A stretch of 21,561 bases of DNA from CAJXZP01 sp049606935 (GTDB lineage Bacteria; Bacteroidota; Bacteroidia; Flavobacteriales_G; Salibacteraceae). The first letter of the stretch is position 1. Each line of letters starts with the position of its first letter. The stretch spans positions 1 through 21,561 of the forward strand of contig JBMYWA010000040.1 in NCBI GenBank assembly GCA_049606935.1, written 5' to 3'. Position numbers and translations under genes: made by a program. The notes beneath the pieces were generated by a model. The model was not told the DNA's origin. It worked only from the letters and a program-made list of their open reading frames with translations, and did no database searches. Shown here piece by piece: positions 15,214 through 21,561 of the stretch.

Positions 15214-15687
15214 ATGGCTCAAGAAGTTTATACAGTAACACAAGCTTTGGAAAAAGCAATGAAATATTGCGCTTATCAAGAGCGTTGTCAATTAGAAGTT
15301 CGAACTAAATTAAGCCAGTTTCAAATAACCAACGATCAAAAAGAAGAGGTTATTTCTGAATTAATTCAACAAAACTTTCTGAATGAAGAGCGCTATAGTG
15401 AGACATTTGCAAGAGGAAAGTTTAGAATGAAAAATTGGGGCAGGAAAAAAATTTCTCTTGCCTTAAAACAAAAGGATATATCTGATTATTGCATTAAAAA
15501 GGGTTTAAAACAAATTGATTCTAAAGAGTATCAGCAAACCCTATTTAAGGTTTTAGATAAAGCTTATTCCAAATATAGTGGCATTCAAAACTATCAACGA
15601 GTAGCTAAAACTGCTAAATATGCTATAAGTAGAGGATTTGAGGCCCATTTAGTTTGGGAAACATTAAAAGAATTTAGTAATGATTAA
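15214..15687 (+). CDS. recX: RecX family regulatory protein
   Basis: RecX binds RecA filaments and modulates recombination and SOS repair. The 157-aa protein is built of three-helix repeats and has the family segments CAYQERCQLEVRTKLSQF, FLNEERYSETFARGKFRMKNWG and KKISLALKQKDIS. The length is typical. The recX gene is not next to recA here; in Bacteroidetes it is often elsewhere. It ends at TAA 15687 and overlaps the start of prfB (ATG 15680) by 8 nt, so the two are translationally coupled. Confidence 0.92.
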   Translation: MAQEVYTVTQALEKAMKYCAYQERCQLEVRTKLSQFQITNDQKEEVISELIQQNFLNEERYSETFARGKFRMKNWGRKKISLALKQKDISDYCIKKGLKQIDSKEYQQTLFKVLDKAYSKYSGIQNYQRVAKTAKYAISRGFEAHLVWETLKEFSND

Positions 15688-16787
15688 TGCCGATCAATTT
15701 AAAAGATTGCAGGAACGCCTGGTTGCGTTGAGGGGGTACCTTTGACGTAGATAATAAGTTAATTCAAATTAACGAAGAAGAAAAAAAGACCCAAGACCCT
15801 GCCTTTTGGGACAACCCCAAAAAAGCGGAAAAAATTCTTAAAGAAATCAAGCGCATTAAGTTTTGGGTGGATTCTTTTAAGGAGTTAGAATCCCTATTTA
15901 ATGATTTAGAGGTTCTTATTGAGTTTTCTCAAATGGGAGAAGATGTAGAAGCTGATATTGAAACTCAAACAATTAGTTTGACCAAAGCTCTGGACGAACT
16001 TGAATTTAAAAACATGCTATCTGGCGAAGAGGATACTTTAAACGCTGTTCTTGAAATCAACCCTGGCGCTGGCGGTACAGAAAGTCAAGATTGGGCTTCT
16101 ATGCTCATGCGTATGTATATAATGTGGGCCGAGAAAAAGGGCTTAAAAGTAAAAGAGGTAGATTATCAAAAAGGTGATGAAGCCGGTATTAAGTCTGTAT
16201 CGCTTGAGATACAGGGTGATTTTGCCTATGGAAACCTTAAAGGCGAAAATGGCGTACACCGATTAGTCCGAATATCTCCATTTGACTCAAATGCACGTAG
16301 ACACACAAGTTTCTCTTCTGTTTTTGTGTATCCGGTAATTGATGACACTATAGAAATTGACATTAGCCCAGGCGATATTAAATGGGAGACTTTTAGATCT
16401 GGTGGTGCTGGTGGTCAAAATGTGAACAAGGTAGAAACTGGTGTGAGATTAGAGCATAAACCGTCAGGCCTAATTATAAGAAACACCGAAAGCAGATCTC
16501 AATTACAGAATAAAGACAACGCTATAAAGCTTCTTAAATCTAAGCTTTATGAACTTGAACTTAGAAAAAGACAAGAAGAGAAAGATGCGGTAGAAGGAAA
16601 TAAAATGAAAATTGAATGGGGATCACAGATTCGAAATTACGTGTTGCACCCCTATAAATTAATAAAAGACCTTCGAACAAATTTTGAATCATCTAATACA
16701 CAAGATGTATTAGATGGCGATTTAGATCCGTTTATTAAAGATTATTTAATGAAATTTGGAAAAGGAGCTATTCAAGATAAAGATTAA
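15680..16787 (+). CDS. prfB: Peptide chain release factor 2, made by +1 programmed frameshift
   Basis: RF2 terminates translation at UGA and UAA. The first frame starts at ATG 15680 and codes 21 residues (MINADQFKRLQERLVALRGY then Leu) up to an in-frame TGA at 15743. Slipping +1 at CTT-T joins this to the frame from GAC 15744 (DVDNKLIQINEE) through the stop at 16787, giving 368 aa, the family length. The ORF seen alone from 15867 (GTG) is therefore an N-terminally incomplete view. Domain 2 contains the peptidyl-tRNA hydrolysis motif GGQ (RSGGAGGQNVNKVETG), preceded by the conserved RISPFDSNARRHTSF. Context: overlaps recX by 8 nt and converges on the large secreted-protein gene. Confidence 0.97.
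15731..15746 (+). promoter_or_regulatory. prfB autoregulatory +1 frameshift site with internal Shine-Dalgarno
   Basis: AGGGGG TAC CTT TGA C has the same layout as E. coli prfB: a Shine-Dalgarno-like AGGGGG, three bases, slippery CTT, then TGA C, the poor termination context. When RF2 is scarce the ribosome pauses at UGA and slips +1 to read GAC, restoring RF2. Confidence 0.97.
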
Positions 16788-16804
16788 TTAAGCCTTAATT
16801 TTTA
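16786..16804. terminator. Weak candidate terminator between prfB and the secreted-protein gene
   Basis: AATTAA, GCC, TTAATT is a 6-bp stem made only of A-T pairs, followed by TTTT on the plus strand. It begins within the prfB stop codon. Low stability makes it doubtful, but no other terminator is visible between these converging genes. Confidence 0.35.
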
Positions 16805-16814
16805 AAATTCAATC

Positions 16815-19430
16815 CTAACGTAAAAGATTAAATTGGCCTGTTTTTTCTACTCGAAGGCCAAATTCTTGATAGGAAGATACATAACTAATTCTCCATACGT
16901 AGATTCCGGGCTTCATTAATTCTCCATTTACAGTTCCATCCCATCCATGATTGGGTTCATTTGTCTTGAACAACAATGATCCCCATCTATCGTACACCCA
17001 AAAACCATATTCAGAAAACTCTTGGTCAGTAGATGGATAAAAAATCTCATTTCTTCCATCTCCATTTGGAGTAAAGCTATTGGGCACATATACATTAGAA
17101 CAATCTTGAAACTCTATATAAACCTGATCTACAACTGTACCACAATTATTGGTTACCTCCACATCATAAGTACCCGTTTCTGTTACTACATAACTCTTAC
17201 TAGTAGAACCATCTTGCCATTTATAAATTGCTTGAGGAAAACTTGTGGCACCGTTTAATAAAGTCACTATTTGCCCATCACATACATACTGATCCGAACC
17301 TAAGTCCACTACTGGTAAAACTCCATGAGAATAATAAACACTATCTCTTATTCCCATACAGGTACCATTTGCCGCATCTAATTGAACCCAATAAAAACCG
17401 GTTTCAAAAATATTAGTAGTTGAAGTTGTGGCTCCGTTACTCCAAGTATAATTGTAACCAGGAATACTTACTTGGGGATCAAGAATAACCAATTGACCTT
17501 GACAAACCACACCGTCATCGCCCAAATCTGGAACAGCCTTCTCCATTGCAATAATTTCCATAGAACTTGCCGCAAAACAATTCGTAGTTTGATCGGTTAC
17601 AACAACCGAGTGAATTCCAAAATTAGTGGCAATAATAGTCCCTGAGGTTTCGCCCGTATTCCATAAGAAATTAAAATTATTTGAAGGAAGCATAGCTGAG
17701 GCATCTAATAAATGGTTCACAATTTCATCCTCGCAAAAGGTAACATCCGCTCCCAAGTCTACCACTGGCACAGGATTTTCAGTAATAACAACCTCATCAA
17801 AATTAGAGCAATTATTGGTATCTGTAACCGTTACGCTATAAGTTCCTGCAAAACTAACACCGAGTATTTGACCTGTAGAGCCATCATTCCATAGGTAGGA
17901 TTCGTAAAACCCAGCATTCAAAATCCTGGTGAAATTGGAGCCTTCACAATAATCTTCATCAGGCCCAATATTGGGGGTTGGTTTAGGATTACTTGTTACT
18001 GTCATTGCATCTTCATTTTGACATCCTCTTGCATCTGTAACAGTGACAGAGTATGTATTAGGATTAGCACCAATAGTTATTACCGGACTTAACGCTCCAT
18101 TACTCCAAATATAAGACGAAAATATACCGGGTGAAAGCGCCATTGAAAAAGGGTCTCCGGTACAAAATGAAGTGTCATTTCCCAAATCAGGAGAAGGCAA
18201 AACAAAGGTAGTTAAGGTCAACGTATCTTCATTTTCACAACCGTTAATATCGGTAATAGTAACAGAATAGTCTTCCACTTTATCTGCCGATAAAGATGGG
18301 TCAGCTACAATAGAAATACTTTGATTAGTAGAACCGGTAGACCATAAATAGGAGACAATTGCACCCCCTGGGTTACCTGCATTTAAATTATATCCATCAG
18401 AAGCACAAATAGTATCATTAGGACCTAGGTCTAGAATTGGTTTCGGGTTAACCAATAGATTCATTGAATCTGATCCGGTACAGCCATTTCCATCCGTTAC
18501 TTCCACCCAGTGGTTACCTGTGGAATCGTACATAGACGTTTGAGTTGTACTACCATTACTCCAGTTATAAGTAACATATCCTGCTCCCGCATCCAATATC
18601 ACATTTGCGCCATCACAGATTGTATCATCCAAGCCAAGATCTACATTTGGCATAATATAATTACTCAACACATAACTATCATCCCCAGAACATGAGTTGG
18701 AGTCAACCACAGTAACCGAATAAGTACCTGAATTAATTATAGTAAGGTCTGAAGTTGTATCACCAGTATTCCATAAATAAGATACGTATCCTAATCCTGC
18801 ATCTATGGTAGTGGAGTCGCCAACACATAGAGAGCTCCCGGTTCCTAAATTAATTACTGGAAGAGTATCTAACACCACAACTATTGAATCAGAACCAACA
18901 CATGAATTCGTATCAGTGACTGTTAAATGGTATTGCCCAGCCGTTGTTACAACCAAAGAATCATCCGTACTGGTTCCTGAGCTCCACGAATAAGAAGTAT
19001 AGTAATCTGGTGCTCTTAACACGCCCTGAGAACCAGAGCAAAATATAGAATCTGAAGTGGATAAATCTGGTATTGGGTTATCGCTAGAAGTAACAGTGTA
19101 GCTAAGAATACACGCTGAGATATTAGTAGAGGTTGAAACAGTAACTACATATGTGCCTGCACTGACCACCGGCTTAACTGGGTTTGTTCCTCCTGCTGCC
19201 CAAGTATAAGCTGTGGCTGGAGTTGTTCCTGTGGCGGTAGCATTCAAAATTACAAACCCCGGATCTTGAACACATATATTAAACTGTAACCCAGAAGATG
19301 GCTCTCCGGTGGCACCATATAAATCCGTGCAATCCTGAGCAATCACTTCATTTCCAAGTAATAAAGCAAACATAAAAAAAACCAAAAACCGTAAGTTTTT
19401 AGCTACAGAATAAACACTTGATTTTATCAT
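16815..19430 (-). CDS. Secreted repeat protein with type B T9SS C-terminal sorting domain
   Basis: This 871-aa protein is likely cargo of the type IX secretion system. From ATG 19430 it starts MIKSSVYSVAKNLRFLVFF, with a signal peptide ending near VIAQ|D (about residue 32); the frame also opens at a GTG five codons earlier, which adds nothing. Residues 33-776 are ten Ig/PKD-like units of 70-87 residues, each with PxxDLG...xCxG near its start, a Y-x-W-S/N-x-G centre and a (T)YxVxVTDxxxC end; two Cys per unit could form disulfides. Residues 777-871 are a gliding motility-associated (CHU_C, TIGR04131-like) C-terminal domain: VYVPNSFTPNGDGRNEIF ... YDRWGSLLF ... GWDGTVNG ... GIYVWRISY. The role may be adhesion or surface structure. 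No SprF/PorP-type partner gene is adjacent. It has no convincing promoter. Confidence 0.9.
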   Translation of the reverse strand: MIKSSVYSVAKNLRFLVFFMFALLLGNEVIAQDCTDLYGATGEPSSGLQFNICVQDPGFVILNATATGTTPATAYTWAAGGTNPVKPVVSAGTYVVTVSTSTNISACILSYTVTSSDNPIPDLSTSDSIFCSGSQGVLRAPDYYTSYSWSSGTSTDDSLVVTTAGQYHLTVTDTNSCVGSDSIVVVLDTLPVINLGTGSSLCVGDSTTIDAGLGYVSYLWNTGDTTSDLTIINSGTYSVTVVDSNSCSGDDSYVLSNYIMPNVDLGLDDTICDGANVILDAGAGYVTYNWSNGSTTQTSMYDSTGNHWVEVTDGNGCTGSDSMNLLVNPKPILDLGPNDTICASDGYNLNAGNPGGAIVSYLWSTGSTNQSISIVADPSLSADKVEDYSVTITDINGCENEDTLTLTTFVLPSPDLGNDTSFCTGDPFSMALSPGIFSSYIWSNGALSPVITIGANPNTYSVTVTDARGCQNEDAMTVTSNPKPTPNIGPDEDYCEGSNFTRILNAGFYESYLWNDGSTGQILGVSFAGTYSVTVTDTNNCSNFDEVVITENPVPVVDLGADVTFCEDEIVNHLLDASAMLPSNNFNFLWNTGETSGTIIATNFGIHSVVVTDQTTNCFAASSMEIIAMEKAVPDLGDDGVVCQGQLVILDPQVSIPGYNYTWSNGATTSTTNIFETGFYWVQLDAANGTCMGIRDSVYYSHGVLPVVDLGSDQYVCDGQIVTLLNGATSFPQAIYKWQDGSTSKSYVVTETGTYDVEVTNNCGTVVDQVYIEFQDCSNVYVPNSFTPNGDGRNEIFYPSTDQEFSEYGFWVYDRWGSLLFKTNEPNHGWDGTVNGELMKPGIYVWRISYVSSYQEFGLRVEKTGQFNLLR
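17103..19073 (-). repeat. Nine regular ~70-80-residue Ig-like protein repeats in the secreted protein
   Basis: Numbering from the upstream GTG at 19445 (subtract 5 for the preferred start), units begin at residues 125, 196, 266, 336, 417, 489, 560, 638 and 711 (lengths 71, 70, 70, 81, 72, 71, 78, 73, 71). A divergent first unit precedes them at 38-124. Units share DLG near the start, a W in the middle and a VTD...C end, but differ widely in DNA, so the array is old rather than recently expanded. Confidence 0.85.
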
Positions 19431-19495
19431 TACAATTGAATCCACTTGCTACAAAGAAAACCTTTTTTCTTAATTAATATATGGACGAGTGTTCT

Positions 19496-19503
19496 TATTT
19501 TCG
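19496..19503 (+). promoter_or_regulatory. Candidate -7 box for arsC
   Basis: TATTTTCG is one base off TAnnTTTG and lies 20 bp before the arsC ATG, the same variant (TTCG) as upstream of ctaA and the 72-aa gene. No TTG is found at -33 spacing. Confidence 0.35.
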
Positions 19504-19523
19504 GTTGCTTAAATTTCAAATAA

Positions 19524-19868
19524 ATGAGTCATAAAATTTATCATAATCCAAGGTGTAGTAAAAGTCGCCAAACACTACAGATAATGAAAGATAATTCAAT
19601 GAGTTTTGAGGTAGTTGAATACTTAAAAGAAATTCCTTCAAAAGAAGAATTATCGCAATTGTTAATTGAGTTAAACATACCTGCTGAAAACCTAATAAGA
19701 AAGGGAGAGGCAGCGTACAAAGAAAACTTTAAAGGTAAAGATTTGTCGCAAGAAGAATGGATAGACGCAATGATTGCTTATCCTAAACTAATTGAGAGAC
19801 CAATAGTTACAAATGGAAAACAAGCCATTATTGGCCGTCCGCCAGAAAAGGTTCTGGAACTAATCTAA
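19524..19868 (+). CDS. arsC: Arsenate reductase, ArsC/Spx family (thioredoxin fold)
   Basis: The 114-aa protein matches glutaredoxin-dependent ArsC enzymes, which reduce arsenate to arsenite in the cytosol. It opens with the active-site loop YHNPRCSKSRQTL, catalytic Cys11, and has the three arginines of the E. coli-type enzyme: Arg59 (LIRKGE), Arg92 (ERPIV) and Arg105 (IGRPP). The segment RPIVTNGKQAIIGRPPE is characteristic. There is no ars operon (no efflux pump or ArsR), so it may act alone or have a different physiological substrate, as for other solitary YfgD/ArsC-like proteins. The stop overlaps the minus-strand 44-aa gene by 9 bp. Confidence 0.88.
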   Translation: MSHKIYHNPRCSKSRQTLQIMKDNSMSFEVVEYLKEIPSKEELSQLLIELNIPAENLIRKGEAAYKENFKGKDLSQEEWIDAMIAYPKLIERPIVTNGKQAIIGRPPEKVLELI

Positions 19869-19994
19869 AGAAATTGGTTCTTCTTCTTCCTTGTCTTTTT
19901 TGAAAAGCACAACTGAACCAACACTGATTGCTAGTAAAGTAAAGAATGCTGAAGAAGCAACGATAATGGTAATTACAAATCCTACGAATTTCAT
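19860..19994 (-). CDS. 44-aa single-pass membrane peptide, function unknown
   Basis: I do not recognise this protein. From ATG 19994 it starts MKFVGFVITIIVASSAFFTL and continues LAISVGSVVLF, one long hydrophobic segment (residues 4-31), then a charged tail KKDKEEEEPISLD. The frame stays open upstream to 20069, but those codons lie across and upstream of the promoter, so this start is best. Evidence that it is real: an exact TTTG-N18-TACCTTTG promoter with about 16-20 nt of leader, and a basic-acidic tail after a membrane helix typical of small inner-membrane proteins. It overlaps arsC by 9 bp at the 3' ends and diverges from fumC. It could be a small membrane regulator; no function can be inferred. 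Confidence 0.65.
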   Translation of the reverse strand: MKFVGFVITIIVASSAFFTLLAISVGSVVLFKKDKEEEEPISLD

Positions 19995-20016
19995 CTTTTT
20001 AGTTTTTCTATGGGGC

Positions 20017-20046
20017 CAAAGGTAGCCATTCATTTTAAATCGCAAA
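20017..20046 (-). promoter_or_regulatory. Promoter of the 44-aa membrane peptide (consensus Bacteroidetes type)
   Basis: On the minus strand TTTG (20046 down to 20043), an 18-nt spacer and TACCTTTG (20024 down to 20017) match both boxes exactly. It faces the 44-aa gene, whose ATG is 22 bp further on. Confidence 0.7.
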
Positions 20047-20053
20047 ACATAAA

Positions 20054-20071
20054 CTATGAGTAAAATCATAG
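20054..20071. promoter_or_regulatory. Inverted repeat between divergent promoters (candidate operator)
   Basis: CTATGA, GTAAAA, TCATAG: perfect 6-bp arms with a 6-nt spacer. It lies between the -33 box of the 44-aa gene (20043-20046) and that of fumC (20075-20078). It could bind a dimeric regulator of both genes. Followed by CTTTTT on the plus strand, so a weak hairpin-type terminator cannot be excluded, though no gene ends nearby on that strand. Confidence 0.4.
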
Positions 20072-20074
20072 CTT

Positions 20075-20110
20075 TTTGAAGCCAGTAATTTTTATGGGTT
20101 TATACCTTTG
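20075..20110 (+). promoter_or_regulatory. Candidate fumC promoter
   Basis: TTTG (20075-20078), a 24-nt spacer (long) and an exact TACCTTTG (20103-20110), followed by CGC. The leader to the ATG at 20155 would be about 40 nt. Confidence 0.55.
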
Positions 20111-20154
20111 CGCTTCTGTTAATTAGATAGACAAAACACTCAAAATAAAACAAA

Positions 20155-21549
20155 ATGGATTATCGTATTGAAAAAGATACCATGGGCGAGGTAAAAGTAC
20201 CTGCCGATAAATATTGGGGAGCTCAGACTGAGCGATCAAGAAATAATTTCAAAATTGGGCCTGCTGCAAGTATGCCAAATGAAATTGTAAAGGGTTTTGC
20301 ATACCTTAAAAAAGCCGCAGCTCATGCTAATTGTGAACTTGGAGTTTTAGAATCAGAGAAACGCGATTTAATTTCGGCCGTTTGTGATGAAATTATTGCG
20401 GGTAAGCATGACGATCAATTTCCATTAGTAATTTGGCAAACTGGCTCTGGCACTCAAAGTAACATGAATGTTAATGAGGTTGTTGCCAATCGTGCGCACG
20501 AAATTGCTGGTAAAGTAATAGGTGAAGGTGAAAAAACCATTCAGCCAAACGATGACGTTAACAAATCACAATCTTCAAACGACACATTCCCTACAGGTAT
20601 GCACATTGCTGCTTACAAAATGGTTGTAGAGACTACAATTCCGGGAGTAAAAAAACTTAGAGATGCTTTACAAGCTAAGGCATTAGAGTTTAAAGATGTT
20701 GTTAAGATAGGTAGAACACATTTAATGGATGCGACTCCTTTAACCATTGGGCAAGAGTTTTCTGGCTACGTTTCTCAATTAAACCATGGACTTAAAGCAT
20801 TAAACAACACCTTAGATCATTTATCAGAATTAGCTTTAGGTGGTACTGCGGTAGGTACTGGATTAAACACTCCAAAAGGTTACGATGTTCTAGTGGCTAA
20901 GAAAATTGCCGAATTTTCTGGCTTACCTTTTATTACCGCAGAGAACAAATTTGAAGCTTTAGCAGCTCACGATGCCATTGTTGAATCACATGGTGCATTA
21001 AAACAGTTAGCCGTTTCTCTGAATAAAATTGCCAATGATATTAGAATGTTGGCTTCTGGGCCTAGATCTGGTATTGGCGAATTAAATTTACCAGCCAATG
21101 AACCGGGTTCTTCAATCATGCCAGGTAAAGTAAACCCAACGCAATGTGAAGCAATTACCATGGTTTGTGCACAAGTAATGGGTAACGATGTAGCTATTAC
21201 AGTAGGTGGAACACAAGGTCATTATGAATTAAATGTTTTCAAACCCATGTTGGCTTCTAATTTCTTAGAAAGCGCTAGGTTAATTGGTGATGCATGTGTT
21301 TCTTTTACCGATAATGCCGTAGTTGGAATTACTCCTAACTATGAAAATATTACTAAGCTGCTTAATAACTCTTTAATGCTAGTAACGGCTTTAAATACAA
21401 AAATTGGTTATTACAAGGCGGCTGAGATTGCAAATACTGCCCACCAAAACGGCACAACTTTAAAAGAGGAAGCCATTAACTTGGGCTATGTTACTGCCGA
21501 ACAATATGACGAATGGGTAAAACCAGAAGACATGACTGGAAGTATGTAA
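20155..21549 (+). CDS. fumC: Class II fumarate hydratase FumC
   Basis: FumC interconverts fumarate and L-malate in the TCA cycle. The 464-aa protein has the full family length and all motifs: TGSGTQSNMNVNEV (97-110), SSNDTFPTGMH (140-150), catalytic His189 in GRTHLMDATPLTIGQE, and the signature GSSIMPGKVNPTQ (318-330) with the catalytic Ser. The GSSIMPGKVN loop and the N-terminal MGEVKVPADKYWGAQTERS distinguish it from aspartase and argininosuccinate lyase. It is oxygen-stable class II, lacking the cysteines of class I. The gene stands alone; the window ends 12 bp after its TAA, so any terminator is not visible. Confidence 0.97.
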   Translation: MDYRIEKDTMGEVKVPADKYWGAQTERSRNNFKIGPAASMPNEIVKGFAYLKKAAAHANCELGVLESEKRDLISAVCDEIIAGKHDDQFPLVIWQTGSGTQSNMNVNEVVANRAHEIAGKVIGEGEKTIQPNDDVNKSQSSNDTFPTGMHIAAYKMVVETTIPGVKKLRDALQAKALEFKDVVKIGRTHLMDATPLTIGQEFSGYVSQLNHGLKALNNTLDHLSELALGGTAVGTGLNTPKGYDVLVAKKIAEFSGLPFITAENKFEALAAHDAIVESHGALKQLAVSLNKIANDIRMLASGPRSGIGELNLPANEPGSSIMPGKVNPTQCEAITMVCAQVMGNDVAITVGGTQGHYELNVFKPMLASNFLESARLIGDACVSFTDNAVVGITPNYENITKLLNNSLMLVTALNTKIGYYKAAEIANTAHQNGTTLKEEAINLGYVTAEQYDEWVKPEDMTGSM

Positions 21550-21561
21550 CCAAATTCTAAA

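Noticed and set aside
15867..16787. RF2 as an N-terminally truncated protein
   Set aside because: The apparent truncation is explained by the +1 frameshift from ATG 15680; the missing domain is encoded in two frames.
17022..18993. Several 60-78-codon plus-strand frames opposite the secreted repeat protein
   Set aside because: They track the repeat units in an antisense frame and recur with repeat period, as expected for shadows of a repetitive gene.
17103..19073. Possible CRISPR or DNA repeat array
   Set aside because: The periodicity is at protein level only (about 210 bp); the DNA of units differs widely and there are no short identical repeats with spacers.
19524..19868. An arsenic resistance operon or genomic island
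   Set aside because: Only a solitary arsC is present, without ArsR, efflux pump, mobile genes or a shift in base composition.
19995..20069. Upstream extension of the 44-aa membrane peptide to 69 aa
   Set aside because: The extra codons overlap and run upstream of the consensus promoter, so they would not be in the transcript.

Overview
The window is ordinary, AT-rich chromosomal DNA of a Bacteroidetes bacterium, most likely a member of the Flavobacteriales (a Cryomorphaceae-like lineage would fit, but I cannot place it more precisely). The evidence is PorX, GldD and GldE, a protein with a type IX secretion (T9SS) type B C-terminal signal, a CarboxypepD_reg/DUF5686 outer-membrane protein, an HU with the Bacteroidetes-style arm, and promoters of the Bacteroidetes form TTTG-N17-24-TAnnTTTG. 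I see no insertion sequence, prophage, CRISPR array, tRNA or rRNA, and nothing that looks recently transferred.

Layout. 1-2037 (minus): a 3'-truncated lpxD (lipid A synthesis) and an HD-domain phosphohydrolase. 2110-3666 (plus): porX, the T9SS response regulator with a PglZ phosphatase domain, diverging from the HD gene and closed by a bidirectional terminator shared with lptB. 3720-7990 (minus): tatC, a DUF5686 outer-membrane protein and lptB, the last two 1 nt apart. 8180-9496 (plus): an unrecognised 72-aa exported or membrane-anchored protein and ctaA (heme A synthase). 9483-12918 (minus): mutY, ssb, gldE, gldD, a widespread Bacteroidetes order; gldD overlaps the 3' end of ctaA. 13019-16787 (plus): HU, a 30-aa very basic ribosomal-protein-like peptide, an RNase E/G homologue, recX and prfB; prfB contains a classical +1 programmed frameshift. 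16815-19430 (minus): a large secreted protein of ten Ig-like repeats with a type B T9SS signal. 19524-21549: arsC (plus), a 44-aa membrane peptide (minus) and fumC (plus).

Two themes link the genes. One is the cell envelope and protein export: LpxD and LptB for lipopolysaccharide, TatC for folded-protein export, PorX, GldD and GldE for the T9SS and gliding apparatus, and a probable T9SS cargo protein. The other is information processing: MutY, SSB, HU, RecX, RNase E/G, release factor 2 and a putative small ribosomal protein.

This is mostly a core region and I find no convincing undescribed multigene system. The items most worth a second look are small: the 72-aa gene, with a palindrome over its -33 box and a perfect GAAA-capped hairpin in its coding sequence; the 30-aa basic protein; the 44-aa membrane peptide with a consensus promoter, next to an inverted repeat shared with fumC; and the Shine-Dalgarno-containing prfB frameshift site in a lineage that hardly uses Shine-Dalgarno pairing.
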